The position numbers and the translations under genes were made by a program. DNA of 48,415 nt from Pseudomonas viridiflava (GTDB lineage Bacteria; Pseudomonadota; Gammaproteobacteria; Pseudomonadales; Pseudomonadaceae), in assembly GCF_900582195.1 (NCBI RefSeq), contig NZ_UTHA01000141.1, positions 1 through 48,415 of the forward strand. The letters are read 5' to 3'. Shown piece after piece: positions 32,314 to 41,276 of the stretch. Position 1 is the first letter of the stretch. Every line of letters begins with the position of its first letter. The notes beneath the pieces are model-generated. The model saw only the letters and a list, made by a program, of their open reading frames with translations. It was not told the DNA's origin and ran no database searches.

Positions 32314-33111
32314 ATGGAAGTGCCGAACAATAAAATCGCCATCGAGAGCAATCGACAGGCGTGGAACGATTCTGCCCGTCATCATCAGGATTCGCCTGAC
32401 TGGCAAGCCTTGATCCGCGAGGTTGAGCAGGCGGATTTCTCTTGTCTTGATGAGACCCTGAGCGGGTTGCTGGAGGTCGACGGTAAAGACGTGATTCAAC
32501 TGGGCTGTAACAACGGCCGCGAGAGTCTGTCGCTGTTTGCGCTGGGTGCCAGAAGCGTGGTCGGTGTCGATCAATCGGCGGCGTTTCTCGAACAGGCGCG
32601 TGAGCTGAACAAGCGTTCACCGCACAACGCCGAGTTCATCGAAAGCGATATCCATCATTTGCCAGCGTCATTGCTGAATCGCTTCGATGTGGCGCTGATC
32701 ACCATCGGTGTTCTCAACTGGATGCCCGACATCGGTGAATTCTTCCGCCATGTCGCCGCAACCCTGAAGCCGGGCGGCAAATTGGTGATCTACGAAACCC
32801 ATCCGTTTCTGGAGATGGTCGATCCCGACGCAGAGGATCCGTATCGCCTTGCCAGTTCCTACTTCCGCGCCGAGCCGTTTGTGCAGGAAGAGCCGATTGT
32901 TTACATCGGCAAGGTTGAGCAGCGGGCAGCGAAGTCGTATTGGTTTGTGCATACGCTGGGGGCGATTTTCAGTGGTGCCATCGGGGCGGGGCTGAATATT
33001 GCGCACTTCAAGGAGTATGCGCATTCGAACCGGGAAGAGGTGTATGACCAGTATTTGAATCGGGAGGCGCAGATGCCGATGTGTTTTACCCTGGTTGCCA
33101 CCAAGGCCTGA
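32314..33111 (+). CDS. SAM-dependent methyltransferase (class I)
   Basis: 265 residues. The Rossmann-fold SAM-binding motifs are visible: motif I VIQLGCNNGRESLSL, the acidic residue ending VVGVD, and motif IV region DVALITIGVLNWMPDIGEFF followed by LKPGGKLVIYETHP. The ATG at 32314 follows CCGGAG; the frame is open another 87 bases upstream. Substrate unknown; small molecule more likely than nucleic acid given the fold subtype. A REP doublet follows the gene. Confidence 0.9.
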   Translation: MEVPNNKIAIESNRQAWNDSARHHQDSPDWQALIREVEQADFSCLDETLSGLLEVDGKDVIQLGCNNGRESLSLFALGARSVVGVDQSAAFLEQARELNKRSPHNAEFIESDIHHLPASLLNRFDVALITIGVLNWMPDIGEFFRHVAATLKPGGKLVIYETHPFLEMVDPDAEDPYRLASSYFRAEPFVQEEPIVYIGKVEQRAAKSYWFVHTLGAIFSGAIGAGLNIAHFKEYAHSNREEVYDQYLNREAQMPMCFTLVATKA

Positions 33112-33138
33112 AGTTTTCCATTGTGACAAATGGCCTCA

Positions 33139-33207
33139 TCGCGAGCAGGCTCGCTCCCACATTGGTTTTGTGTACTGCACATATCCAGTGTGGGAGCGAG
33201 CCTGCTC
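33139..33207. repeat. REP doublet (GTGGGAGCGAGC type)
   Basis: Inverted REP copies: 33139-33161 reads towards TCGCTCCCACA and 33189-33207 reads TGTGGGAGCGAGCCTGCTC, with 27 bases between. It sits between the convergent methyltransferase and exopolysaccharide-operon ends. It is the same class as the copy inside the regulator gene. Confidence 0.9.
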
Positions 33208-33262
33208 CGGGCGGCGTTCCGACGAAGGCGGCCTCGCCACCGCTACAAATCCTAAGATTGAA

Positions 33263-33955
33263 TCAAGCCTGCGCCGCCACCGTCACTACCGGTCTTTCCG
33301 GCTTGCGCAGCGCCTCCAGTCTCGAGTTGCTGTAGTTCGATTCGCGGAAGAAACGCCAGTGCCCGAACAGGTCGTAAACATGGGTGATATGCCCTTGTTC
33401 CTGATAGCCCAGGCGAATATGCATCTTCAGCGCCTGGACATTGGCGTTGTCGCAGATATCCACCACTTTTTTAAAGCCTCGGGCAGCCATGACTTGCCAC
33501 AGTGCGGTCTGTGCATCGACGGTCAAGCTACTGCCGAAATATTGCCGGGTAATTTCGGCGCCGAACTGAAAGTATTCACCGGGCTTGACCGGGAAGGTGC
33601 AGCGGTAGAAGTGGCGGTCGTAATAGTCGCGAGTGCTGGCCCAGACAAACCCGACGGTGTGACCGTCCTGGTCCAGGTGCATATGCCCCGTATGCCCTTC
33701 AGCGGCCAACTCGGCCATGGTCTGCACGCGGTCACCAAAGTACTTGCCGAATGCCTTGGCGTTGTCCTCGGTGATGTCGACTCTGCGCAAGCCTTCGCAG
33801 GGGCGCAGTTTGTTCGGGGCAATCGGCGTGACCAGGTCGCGCTCCATCCACAGCAATTCACGGTGAGCGAACACGTAACGTTTCCACAGCGCGCCAAGGG
33901 TGCGGCGCAGACCTTTTTGTTTGATGCGCAGAAGCAGGTTTTCGATGACGCTCAT
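33263..33955 (-). CDS. GNAT-type acetyltransferase, paralogue A
   Basis: 230 residues. The N terminus has a membrane-facing amphipathic look (LLLRIKQKGLRRTLGALWKR). A GNAT-like core follows (MAELAAEGHTGHMHLDQDGH, VGFVWASTRDYYDR, VDICDNANVQALKMHIRLGY), whose last stretch resembles the acetyl-CoA-binding and C-terminal GNAT motif. It is closely related to the gene at 35147-35836, sharing LLWMERDLV and GHTGHMH. The start overlaps the preceding stop as ATGA. It is the last gene of the exopolysaccharide operon, suggesting acyl modification of the sugar or its precursor. Confidence 0.8.
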   Translation of the reverse strand: MSVIENLLLRIKQKGLRRTLGALWKRYVFAHRELLWMERDLVTPIAPNKLRPCEGLRRVDITEDNAKAFGKYFGDRVQTMAELAAEGHTGHMHLDQDGHTVGFVWASTRDYYDRHFYRCTFPVKPGEYFQFGAEITRQYFGSSLTVDAQTALWQVMAARGFKKVVDICDNANVQALKMHIRLGYQEQGHITHVYDLFGHWRFFRESNYSNSRLEALRKPERPVVTVAAQA

Positions 33956-35142
33956 GATGCCCTCCGAGGCGCTAGCCCAGGTGTGGTGGATGGTGTTGCC
34001 GGTTGAGTTTCGGATGTGTTCGCCGCCGTCGAGTGGCCGGCACGCTGTGCGCGCCATTTTTGCAGGGCCGGTTTGACGTGGTGCCAAAGGCGTAGCCCCA
34101 GGCCCAGCAGCAGACCGCTCGGGCGCCACGAGTAGAAGCTCCAGCGCCAGTGTTCCAGTTGCCCGGTCATGCGTTCGTGCAGTTGATGGCTGGAGTTGTC
34201 CAGGCTGACCCGCGACGCATCGATCCAGCGCCATTGCTCATCCAGCCCCCAGCGAATCCATTCCTCCAGCAACACCCGGCCGCTACCGAGGTCGGCGTAT
34301 TGCGGCAAAAACGCCAGGTTGTAATCGTAGAGCCGGCCCTGTTCGAGCAGGCCGAGGCGGTAGCTGATGCAGCGGCCGTTCAGCTCCAGCGTCACGACCC
34401 GCACCAGGCCTTGAGCGGCGAGGGCGGTGAAAGCGCTTTGTATCCACTGACGACTGCGTTCGGTGGCGAAAATCCCGACGCCCTCGTCACCTTTCCAACT
34501 GACCGACTCGACTGCCTGCAGCGCTTCTAAAATCGTAGGCATCGACAGCGCATCGGGAGTGATTCGCCGCCCTTGCGCACCGCATGCGGCAATCCGTTTA
34601 CGCGCCCGACGCAGTTTGTAGCGTGGGTCCCCGGAGATCTCCTGATGATCGGCGTCGCTGATCAGATGCACCGGCACCCGGCAACTCAGGCGTCGTTCAG
34701 CCGTGGAACTGCGCGCCATCCATTCGGTGAGCGCACTTTCTTCACCGGCAGGTTCCGACAATTCATTGAGTTGCAGCAGCGCATGGGGCAGATGCTCACG
34801 GATCAGCACCAGCGCCTTGTGCATGTCTTCGCGGCCGAGCAACGACAGCAGGGCCAGGCGATCGGCAAGTGGATAGCCCAAGTGATGCAAAACGCGAAAC
34901 GGCACACCAGCGAAGCGTTCGCGGCTGGCCACCAGTGGCAGGCACAGCAGCAATTGCTCGGCTTCCCAGCCGAGCAGAATGTGCAGGCGCTGATCCTCGC
35001 CCAGGGCCTGCTCTGCCGCGCACAACCAGCCAAGGTTGTTGAACGGCGTATGGTCGGCCACGCGCAGGCGCAGTGCTTCGTAGGCCGGCGCCGGGAAGTC
35101 GGTAGCGCACAGGGACGTGCGCCATTCGAATCGCATCACCAT
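33952..35142 (-). CDS. BioF2/CelD-type GNAT acetyltransferase
   Basis: 396 residues with the double-GNAT pattern of BioF2-like (CelD) proteins found in exopolysaccharide loci: N-terminal TPFNNLGWLCAAEQAL, central RYKLRRARKRIAA and ESVSWKGDEGVGIFA, and C-terminal LVRVVTLELNGRCISYRLGL with LYDYNLAFLPQYADLGSGRV. It likely transfers acyl groups to the polymer repeat unit or its lipid-linked precursor. It is sandwiched between the two paralogous GNAT genes, four bases after one and overlapping the other by four. Confidence 0.88.
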   Translation of the reverse strand: MVMRFEWRTSLCATDFPAPAYEALRLRVADHTPFNNLGWLCAAEQALGEDQRLHILLGWEAEQLLLCLPLVASRERFAGVPFRVLHHLGYPLADRLALLSLLGREDMHKALVLIREHLPHALLQLNELSEPAGEESALTEWMARSSTAERRLSCRVPVHLISDADHQEISGDPRYKLRRARKRIAACGAQGRRITPDALSMPTILEALQAVESVSWKGDEGVGIFATERSRQWIQSAFTALAAQGLVRVVTLELNGRCISYRLGLLEQGRLYDYNLAFLPQYADLGSGRVLLEEWIRWGLDEQWRWIDASRVSLDNSSHQLHERMTGQLEHWRWSFYSWRPSGLLLGLGLRLWHHVKPALQKWRAQRAGHSTAANTSETQPATPSTTPGLAPRRAS

Positions 35143-35146
35143 GGGT

Positions 35147-35836
35147 TCAGGCCGCCGTTGTTTTGACAGGTGGACGGGAAGTTTTACCCAGCGCCGCCAG
35201 GCGCGAATCGCTGTAGCGGGTTTCGCGGTAGAAGCGCCAGCGGCCGAACAGCGTGTAGATATTCATGATCCGCCGTTGTTCGGTATAGCCCATGCGCAGG
35301 TGCAGCTTGAGCGCCGGGATGTTTGTCGACTCACAGACATCGACCACTTTGCTGCAGCCTTTCACGGCCATGGCTTTCCACAGGCGCACTTGCACATCGA
35401 CGGACAATTCGCTGCCCCAGTAGGCACGGGTCATTTCGCCACCGAATTCAAAGAACTCGCCGGGTTTCACCGGGAACCGGCAACCGTAGTAATGCCGATC
35501 GAAATAGTCGCGCGGCGTGCCCCAGATAAACGCCACGGCATCGCCTTGCTCGTCGACATGCATATGCCCGGTGTGGCCTTCACTGGCTAGCTCGGCCATG
35601 ATGCCGACACGGTCGCCGAAGTAACGGGTGAAGGCGCTGGCGTTGTCTGCGGTGATCTCCATTACGCGCAGCGGCGGGTAGGGTTTGAGGCTGTGCGGCG
35701 GCACGGGGCTGACCAGATCGCGCTCCATCCACAGCAGTTCCTGATGGGCAAAAATGTACATTCTGCGGATCTTCGCCAAGGTCGCTCGCAGGCCTTTACG
35801 ACGGATATGTCCGCTGAGTCTTCGCAAAACATCCAT
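35147..35836 (-). CDS. GNAT-type acetyltransferase, paralogue B
   Basis: 229 residues, homologous along its length to the protein at 33263-33955: IRRKGLRATLAKIRRMYIFA, LLWMERDLVSPVPPHSL, EGHTGHMHVDEQGDAVAFIW, VDVCESTNIPALKLHLRMGY. The ATG at 35836 follows AGGAG; the frame is open 72 bases further. The two copies flank the BioF2-type gene and look like an old duplication. Role by context: modification of the exopolysaccharide. Confidence 0.8.
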   Translation of the reverse strand: MDVLRRLSGHIRRKGLRATLAKIRRMYIFAHQELLWMERDLVSPVPPHSLKPYPPLRVMEITADNASAFTRYFGDRVGIMAELASEGHTGHMHVDEQGDAVAFIWGTPRDYFDRHYYGCRFPVKPGEFFEFGGEMTRAYWGSELSVDVQVRLWKAMAVKGCSKVVDVCESTNIPALKLHLRMGYTEQRRIMNIYTLFGRWRFYRETRYSDSRLAALGKTSRPPVKTTAA

Positions 35837-35904
35837 GGTCTCTTCTCCTGTTGAGGGCCCCGCGCACAGCAAGAGGCTCGCGGGACAGAACATCGAAGGG
35901 CGGT

Positions 35905-37824
35905 TCATGAAGCGCTCCAGTTCAGGGCAAACAGGGTTTGCCCCGGCAGTTCGAAACGTACACGCCCGTTTTCGCAGGCAAACGGTATGTCGCGGCTGCG
36001 ATTGTCAGCGCCGAAGAAACGCAAGGCGCTTTGATTCAGCGGGCACCGGGCACCGCTCAGATCAACCTGTTGCAGGCGTGTGCCTTTGTTCACCCCAAGC
36101 AGTGCGCGCTGCTTGTCGCCGGCCATCGCCAGGACATCCACCTCAAAAGCGTCGTTATCCAGTTGCAGCACGTGCGGCAGCCAATGCCGGGAGATGAATT
36201 GCTGGGCAAGACCCACCGGTTTCAGCTCGAAGCGACCATCCCCATGTATGCGCACCATGCCTTTGCCGTAGGGCGGTTCGTCGGCCGCCTGAAACCAGTT
36301 GAGCATGCTCAGCAGACCATCCTGAGAAGCGTTGATGACCACCGACGCCCACCACAGCGCGGTGTAATGGGTTTCCTGATCGTAGGGGCTCAGGGCGGAG
36401 CCACTGGACAGATTGGTCTGATCCAGCAGCAACGCTTTGCGTGGCAGACCTTTAGCGTCCAGCCCCACCAGGTCTGCTGCGCGGCGTACGCTGTCGCGGT
36501 AGACCCGGGTGGCGAGCAGGTCGCGGATCATCCATTCGTGCCAGGCCAATGCGTCGACCTGATCGGCGGATTCGCTGAGCAGTTGCCGGGCCCAGTCGAT
36601 ACCGCGTTTGCTGGCCGCATTGCGGGTGAACGGCCCGTTGACCAGACGTGAACTGGCGGGCATGGCGATGCGCACGCCGGCCTTGGCATTGGCCGGATCG
36701 CTGCGCACCTGGCGGGCCATGCTGACAAAAATCGCCCGATAATCTTCGTAGCTTGAATAGTTGAGGTTCGGCTCGTCGGCGAAGCCGATGTAATGCGTGC
36801 CTTGACCACCCAGCGCACGAGTGCCGGCGAGCCATGCCTCAAGGCCGTTGTTGCTTTGCACGTCGGCACGCAGATCGGCCCGACGCCCGGTGCCTGCGAG
36901 CAGGGTGATGTCCTGGTGGATGGCGAATCGAGTCTGGTAGAGCTGACGAACCGGGTCTGCGACAAGGGTGTTTTTCGAAGTGACGTCAACGTAGCTGTAA
37001 TAACTTGCCGCACTCGGTTTCAAGGCATCCAGTGCGGCATGACTGGCTGCGGGCGGCATCAGATTGGGCAGGGCAATGCCCAGATCGGGGGTGCGACCGA
37101 GCACTTTTTCGTGGAGGGTCAGGCGTACCTGGCCCGGCTCTTCACGCAAGGGTTGGAGCTGCTGTGGAATTTGCGCAAACAGGTTGGCCGTGCCATCGAG
37201 CCAGAACGCCGCTTTGCCGCTGCCCTGGGGGCGCAAGCGCCAGACCTGGGGCCGGTCGCTGACCGGTAAGGCCACTTTATCGAACTGCCAATAGGCGCGG
37301 TATGGCTTGAGGGCCAGCGACAGTTGTTGTCCATCGTCCATGCGCTGGGCTTGCAGTGCGTTGACCCCACCATGGTATTTGCCATTCAGCACCGCGTGCT
37401 CGCCCGGTGCCACCTGGAAAAACAGCTCATCGCCATTGCGGGTCTCGACACTGAAATGGACCTTGGCCGGACTGAACAGCGCCACGGTATTATCGTCATG
37501 CTCGACGCGATAACTGCGGAAGCTGTAGCCGGGAATCTCCAGGCGATAACTGGCCGAGCCGGGCAGCAACGGCCAGCTCTGTGAACCGCGAGTTTCGCTG
37601 GCCTTGATCAGCCGTTCGCCCTGCAGCTTGCCCTGACCGTCGAGCAGGTACAGATGCTCTTCGTTAGCCTCTGCCTGCCACGCGGGCACCCAGCTGACGG
37701 TCACGGTGTCCGCGCGATCGGCCTGCAGATATAAACTGCCGTCGCGGATATCGCCCCAGCGCATCGACGCAGCGTAGGCGTTCAGCGTCAGGCCGAGTCC
37801 GAACAGCAGGGCCAGGCGTTTCAT
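35905..37824 (-). CDS. Exported glycoside-hydrolase-like protein of the exopolysaccharide operon
   Basis: 639 residues with a signal peptide (MKRLALLFGLGLTLNAYA). The first 270 residues look like beta-sandwich modules. From about residue 300 there is a TIM-barrel-type glycosidase region: HYIGFADEPNLNYSSYEDY, with a glutamate after the fourth strand as in clan GH-A acid/bases, and LLLDQTNLSSGSALSPYDQ further on. A C-terminal beta-domain follows (RVRFELPGQTLFALNW). A second catalytic glutamate is not obvious. Secreted glycosidases in such loci trim or release polymer. The start overlaps the flippase stop as ATGA. Confidence 0.8.
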   Translation of the reverse strand: MKRLALLFGLGLTLNAYAASMRWGDIRDGSLYLQADRADTVTVSWVPAWQAEANEEHLYLLDGQGKLQGERLIKASETRGSQSWPLLPGSASYRLEIPGYSFRSYRVEHDDNTVALFSPAKVHFSVETRNGDELFFQVAPGEHAVLNGKYHGGVNALQAQRMDDGQQLSLALKPYRAYWQFDKVALPVSDRPQVWRLRPQGSGKAAFWLDGTANLFAQIPQQLQPLREEPGQVRLTLHEKVLGRTPDLGIALPNLMPPAASHAALDALKPSAASYYSYVDVTSKNTLVADPVRQLYQTRFAIHQDITLLAGTGRRADLRADVQSNNGLEAWLAGTRALGGQGTHYIGFADEPNLNYSSYEDYRAIFVSMARQVRSDPANAKAGVRIAMPASSRLVNGPFTRNAASKRGIDWARQLLSESADQVDALAWHEWMIRDLLATRVYRDSVRRAADLVGLDAKGLPRKALLLDQTNLSSGSALSPYDQETHYTALWWASVVINASQDGLLSMLNWFQAADEPPYGKGMVRIHGDGRFELKPVGLAQQFISRHWLPHVLQLDNDAFEVDVLAMAGDKQRALLGVNKGTRLQQVDLSGARCPLNQSALRFFGADNRSRDIPFACENGRVRFELPGQTLFALNWSAS

Positions 37825-39128
37825 GCTGTCTTCCGACGTTGCAGCATCAACCACATCGGGGTGATGTCGCTGGGCAGGATGATCAAGGTTTGCCAGAACG
37901 GCACGTTGCTCAAGCGGCAATAAAGCACCAGCATCGCCACCGTCACCGCCAGATAGGCGATTGATGAAGCCGCCGCTGCACCGACAATGCCGTAGGCAGG
38001 AATCAACAGCAGATTCAGCGCCAGGTTGAGCAGCGCGCCGATGCCCATCAGCAACGACACCGTGCCGGGGCGATCCTTGCCGATCAGGTCCAGGCGCAGA
38101 ATGCTCGCATAGCACAGGCCCAGCAGGCCGGGCAGTAACGCGAGCAGCGCCGGATACGCCGGTTGATACGCCGCACCGAACAGGGTGACGATCAACCATT
38201 CGCCGATCACTGCCATGGTGATGCAGGCGCCGAGCATTACCGTGGCGGTCAGGCGCAGCGCCAGCGGAGTGACCTTGTCCATGCCTTTGTCCTGTCGCAG
38301 CAGTCGCTTCATCAGCGGTGTTGTGACCGCCTCCGGAACGATCAGCAACAATTCGGCGGCGGCGCTGGCCATGGCGTAGTGGCCGAGCGCGGTACTGCCC
38401 AGCAGGGCGCCGATAAACAAGTAGTCGGAGCGCAGAATGACCTGTTGAAACAGCAAATCCGGATGGCTGCGGGTACTGAATCGCAGCAGCTCGTTCTGGC
38501 TCGCACGGTCCCATTGCAGTTGCAGCGGCTGCGCACGTTTGAGCCACATCCAGCCGACCAGCACCACCAGACTGATGCCAGCCAGCCAACTGATCAGCGC
38601 GGCTTCGAGTGCTGCCTCCTTCCACATCCAGAACAGCGCAACGAACAACAGCAGCGGCGCCAGCGATTCGATCAGACGCAGAACATTGAAGGCGACCACG
38701 CCGCCCGATGCGTTGTGCAAGGTCAGCAAGCCGCTTTTAAGGACCGTCAACGGCACCGCCAGCAGCAACAGCCACGCCAGCAGACCGAGCTGCATCGTCA
38801 CATCGAGTTCGCTGCCGAACTCACGGGCCAGCGCGACCACCAGCAAGGTCAGCAGCCCGGCCAGAAGACAGCCGAACACCAAGACCTGAGCGAGCAACAA
38901 GCCCATCGGCCGCTGATTGGCCGCTTGATAACCGACTGCCGAATTCAAGCCGCCGCTGGTCGCCGCGCTGATCAGATCCGGCAGGGTGCTGAGCAGGGCG
39001 AACAAACCGCGTTCACTCGGGCCGAGAATCCGCGCCAGCAACACATTGCGCAGCAGGCGCAGGGCAATCATTGCCAGTTTGGTGCCCATGCTCAGGGCCA
39101 GATGCTTGAGGTAGCTACCGCGACTCAT
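37821..39128 (-). CDS. Wzx-like polysaccharide flippase
   Basis: 435 residues with 12-14 hydrophobic segments and a MATE/MOP superfamily opening, MGTKLAMIALRLLRNVLLAR followed by ILGPSERGLFALLSTLPDL. Wzx proteins move undecaprenyl-linked repeat units across the inner membrane. The start ATG at 39128 overlaps the deacetylase stop as ATGA; the frame is open 48 bases further. Confidence 0.92.
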   Translation of the reverse strand: MSRGSYLKHLALSMGTKLAMIALRLLRNVLLARILGPSERGLFALLSTLPDLISAATSGGLNSAVGYQAANQRPMGLLLAQVLVFGCLLAGLLTLLVVALAREFGSELDVTMQLGLLAWLLLLAVPLTVLKSGLLTLHNASGGVVAFNVLRLIESLAPLLLFVALFWMWKEAALEAALISWLAGISLVVLVGWMWLKRAQPLQLQWDRASQNELLRFSTRSHPDLLFQQVILRSDYLFIGALLGSTALGHYAMASAAAELLLIVPEAVTTPLMKRLLRQDKGMDKVTPLALRLTATVMLGACITMAVIGEWLIVTLFGAAYQPAYPALLALLPGLLGLCYASILRLDLIGKDRPGTVSLLMGIGALLNLALNLLLIPAYGIVGAAAASSIAYLAVTVAMLVLYCRLSNVPFWQTLIILPSDITPMWLMLQRRKTA

Positions 39129-40126
39129 GGCCGTGCCCCGCGATAAATGCGCCACGACAACAACGCCGGATTGCAAGCGATGCGCTGACTGACGCCGAAG
39201 CGCGGCAGGTTCAGCGGGTCGTCTTCGCCGCGATAAATGCCGGTGCCGGTGCCCAAGGCAAATGGATAATCGTGATTGGCGACTTGCTCGCGCACGTGCT
39301 CATCGTTGTCGCCGTTGGGGTAGCAATACACCGGCAATGGCCGATTGCAGCCGTTGTGCAAGGCATCGCGGCTGCGGCTGATCTCTTCGCGCAGACGCAC
39401 TTCATCGAGGCCGGTGAGGATTGCGTGACTGGCGCCGTGGGGGCCGAAACGCACCAGCCCGGACGCTTCCATGGCGCGCACCTGATGCCAGTCCAGGGCT
39501 TGCGGCAAGGACTCCGGCGGACACTCATTGGTCAGACGTTCAAGCGCCTGCGGTTCAAGACACTTCAACCCTTGCAGATAATGCAGCAGTGCCAGGCTGC
39601 GCCGCTCGACATCAATATCGTCGAGCAGCACCGGCAGCGGATGGCCGGTGATACGCAGGTGCTCGATCAGATGCATACGCGCTTTTTCGCCATGGCTGCC
39701 CCACAGCGTTTCACCCACGCTTTCCCACCAGAAGCGTTGCCGGCTGCCAATGAAATCCGTGGAGAGAAAAATGCTCGCTGGCACCTGATGTTTTTGCAAC
39801 AGCGGATAGGCGTTGACCGCGTTGTCCCGCCAGCCGTCATCGAACGTCAGTGCCACGCGAGGACGCTGGGTGCGCAGGGCGCTGGGCTGCAGCAGCTCCA
39901 TCAGCGGCACGCAATCGAAATGCTTGCGCAACCACACCAACAGGTGTTCGAACGCCTGCGGGCCGACGCACAGTTCATTGCGGTGCGGCAGGCTGGCGGC
40001 GCGGTCGTTGGCCAGCACCCGGTGCAGCATCAGAATGACCCCGGCCCCGTGCAACTGGTTGCGCCCCACTGACGAGTTGAGATAGAGCCAGCCGCTGGTG
40101 CGTTTTATCAGTTGTTTGATCGCCAT
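39125..40126 (-). CDS. Polysaccharide deacetylase (NodB fold)
   Basis: 333 residues. NodB motif 1 is RVALTFDDGWRDN (two metal-site aspartates); motif 2 is probably FGPHGASHAILT with the HxxxH metal pair. YCYPNGDNDEH matches the later catalytic region. There is no signal peptide, so it likely acts in the cytoplasm or at the membrane on lipid-linked or sugar precursors, removing N-acetyl groups. The gene lies 13 bases after the GT2 gene stop. Confidence 0.92.
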   Translation of the reverse strand: MAIKQLIKRTSGWLYLNSSVGRNQLHGAGVILMLHRVLANDRAASLPHRNELCVGPQAFEHLLVWLRKHFDCVPLMELLQPSALRTQRPRVALTFDDGWRDNAVNAYPLLQKHQVPASIFLSTDFIGSRQRFWWESVGETLWGSHGEKARMHLIEHLRITGHPLPVLLDDIDVERRSLALLHYLQGLKCLEPQALERLTNECPPESLPQALDWHQVRAMEASGLVRFGPHGASHAILTGLDEVRLREEISRSRDALHNGCNRPLPVYCYPNGDNDEHVREQVANHDYPFALGTGTGIYRGEDDPLNLPRFGVSQRIACNPALLSWRIYRGARP

Positions 40127-40139
40127 GGCGTGAGTCCTC

Positions 40140-41276
40140 TCAACGATTCTGGTCAGGATTCCACTGTGCGTAGCGTTGCCCGCGCAGGAACTGCCACAGG
40201 CCGACGCTCATGCCTGCCAGCGTGACCAGCAGGAACGCCGCGAGGCGGAACGGTTTCGGTAAACGGTGTTGCGAATCCAGCAGGCCGGTTATGGCAACCG
40301 CGTAACCGAGCAATTGCGCGATCAGGCTCAGGCGATAGAAACCGTGTTCGTTCCACAGCCAGAAATTGCTCAACAGCAGCGGCAACAAGAGCACCGGCGC
40401 GAGGCGGCGGATCAGTTTGTGGCTGATCAAGGCGATGGAGTACAGGCCGTACTTGAGCGGATTCAACAGTGCGCTGCGTTGCGCCAGGCTTTGCAGGCCA
40501 CCGACCGTGACCCGTTGGCGGCGGCGCCATTGCTTGTCCGCTTCGTCGACGCCCTGGTCGATCACTTGCGCCTGGGGTACGTAAACGATGCGTTTGTGCG
40601 CCACCGGCGCGCAGGTACTGATGAAGAAGTCGTCGTTGACCTCGGCCGGTACGCTCTGGAACAGCTCGCGGCGCAAGGCGAGCAGGGCGCCGTCGGCGGA
40701 GACCATGCAGCCGGTGCGATTCTCGACGCGGCGCAACCAGCCTTCGTAATGCCGATAGAGGCTGTCGCCAATGCTCAGGCCGCCACCGGTGACCGGGATC
40801 ACCATGTGCCCGGCGCAGGCGCCGACCTGCGGATCGCTCAACGGCGCAAGCAAATGGCCAAGGGTGTCGCGCGACCATTGGTTGTCGGCGTCGGTGAACA
40901 CCAGTATGTCGCCGCTGCTCACGGCGACACCGGCATTCAGTGTGGCGGCTTTGCCCTGGCGCGGCAGGTCGAGGACGGTGATGCGCGGATCGATCACTTT
41001 GTGCGCGCAGGCCACGGTGTCATCGTTCGAGCCGTCGCTGGCGAGAATGATCTGCAGCGTCGCCGGTTGGTAATCCTGGGCCAGCAGGGTGCGCAACTTG
41101 TGCTCGATGTGTCGCGCCTCGTTGTGCGCGGCGATGACGATGCTGACGTTCAGCGGCGGTGCCGGCGCGTGCCGCCAGGCCGGGAACAGCGGTGCCAGCA
41201 AGGTCAGCAGCAGCGGATAGCCGATGTAGGCGTAAGCCGGCAGCACAAGGCACAGGCAAAAAATGAATTCAGCCAC
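40140..41276 (-). CDS. Membrane GT2 glycosyltransferase
   Basis: 378 residues. One N-terminal membrane segment, then a GT-A core with IVIAAHNEARHIEHKL, ASDGSNDDT, DILVFTDADNQWS (DxD-like) and NDDFFISTCA. An RRRQR near DEADKQWRRRQRVTVGG takes the place of the QxxRW motif. Three or so C-terminal membrane helices follow. This is the cellulose/hyaluronan-synthase-like layout. A GTG start overlaps the previous gene's stop by eight bases. It adds sugars from nucleotide donors to the growing repeat unit. Confidence 0.92.
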   Translation of the reverse strand: MAEFIFCLCLVLPAYAYIGYPLLLTLLAPLFPAWRHAPAPPLNVSIVIAAHNEARHIEHKLRTLLAQDYQPATLQIILASDGSNDDTVACAHKVIDPRITVLDLPRQGKAATLNAGVAVSSGDILVFTDADNQWSRDTLGHLLAPLSDPQVGACAGHMVIPVTGGGLSIGDSLYRHYEGWLRRVENRTGCMVSADGALLALRRELFQSVPAEVNDDFFISTCAPVAHKRIVYVPQAQVIDQGVDEADKQWRRRQRVTVGGLQSLAQRSALLNPLKYGLYSIALISHKLIRRLAPVLLLPLLLSNFWLWNEHGFYRLSLIAQLLGYAVAITGLLDSQHRLPKPFRLAAFLLVTLAGMSVGLWQFLRGQRYAQWNPDQNR

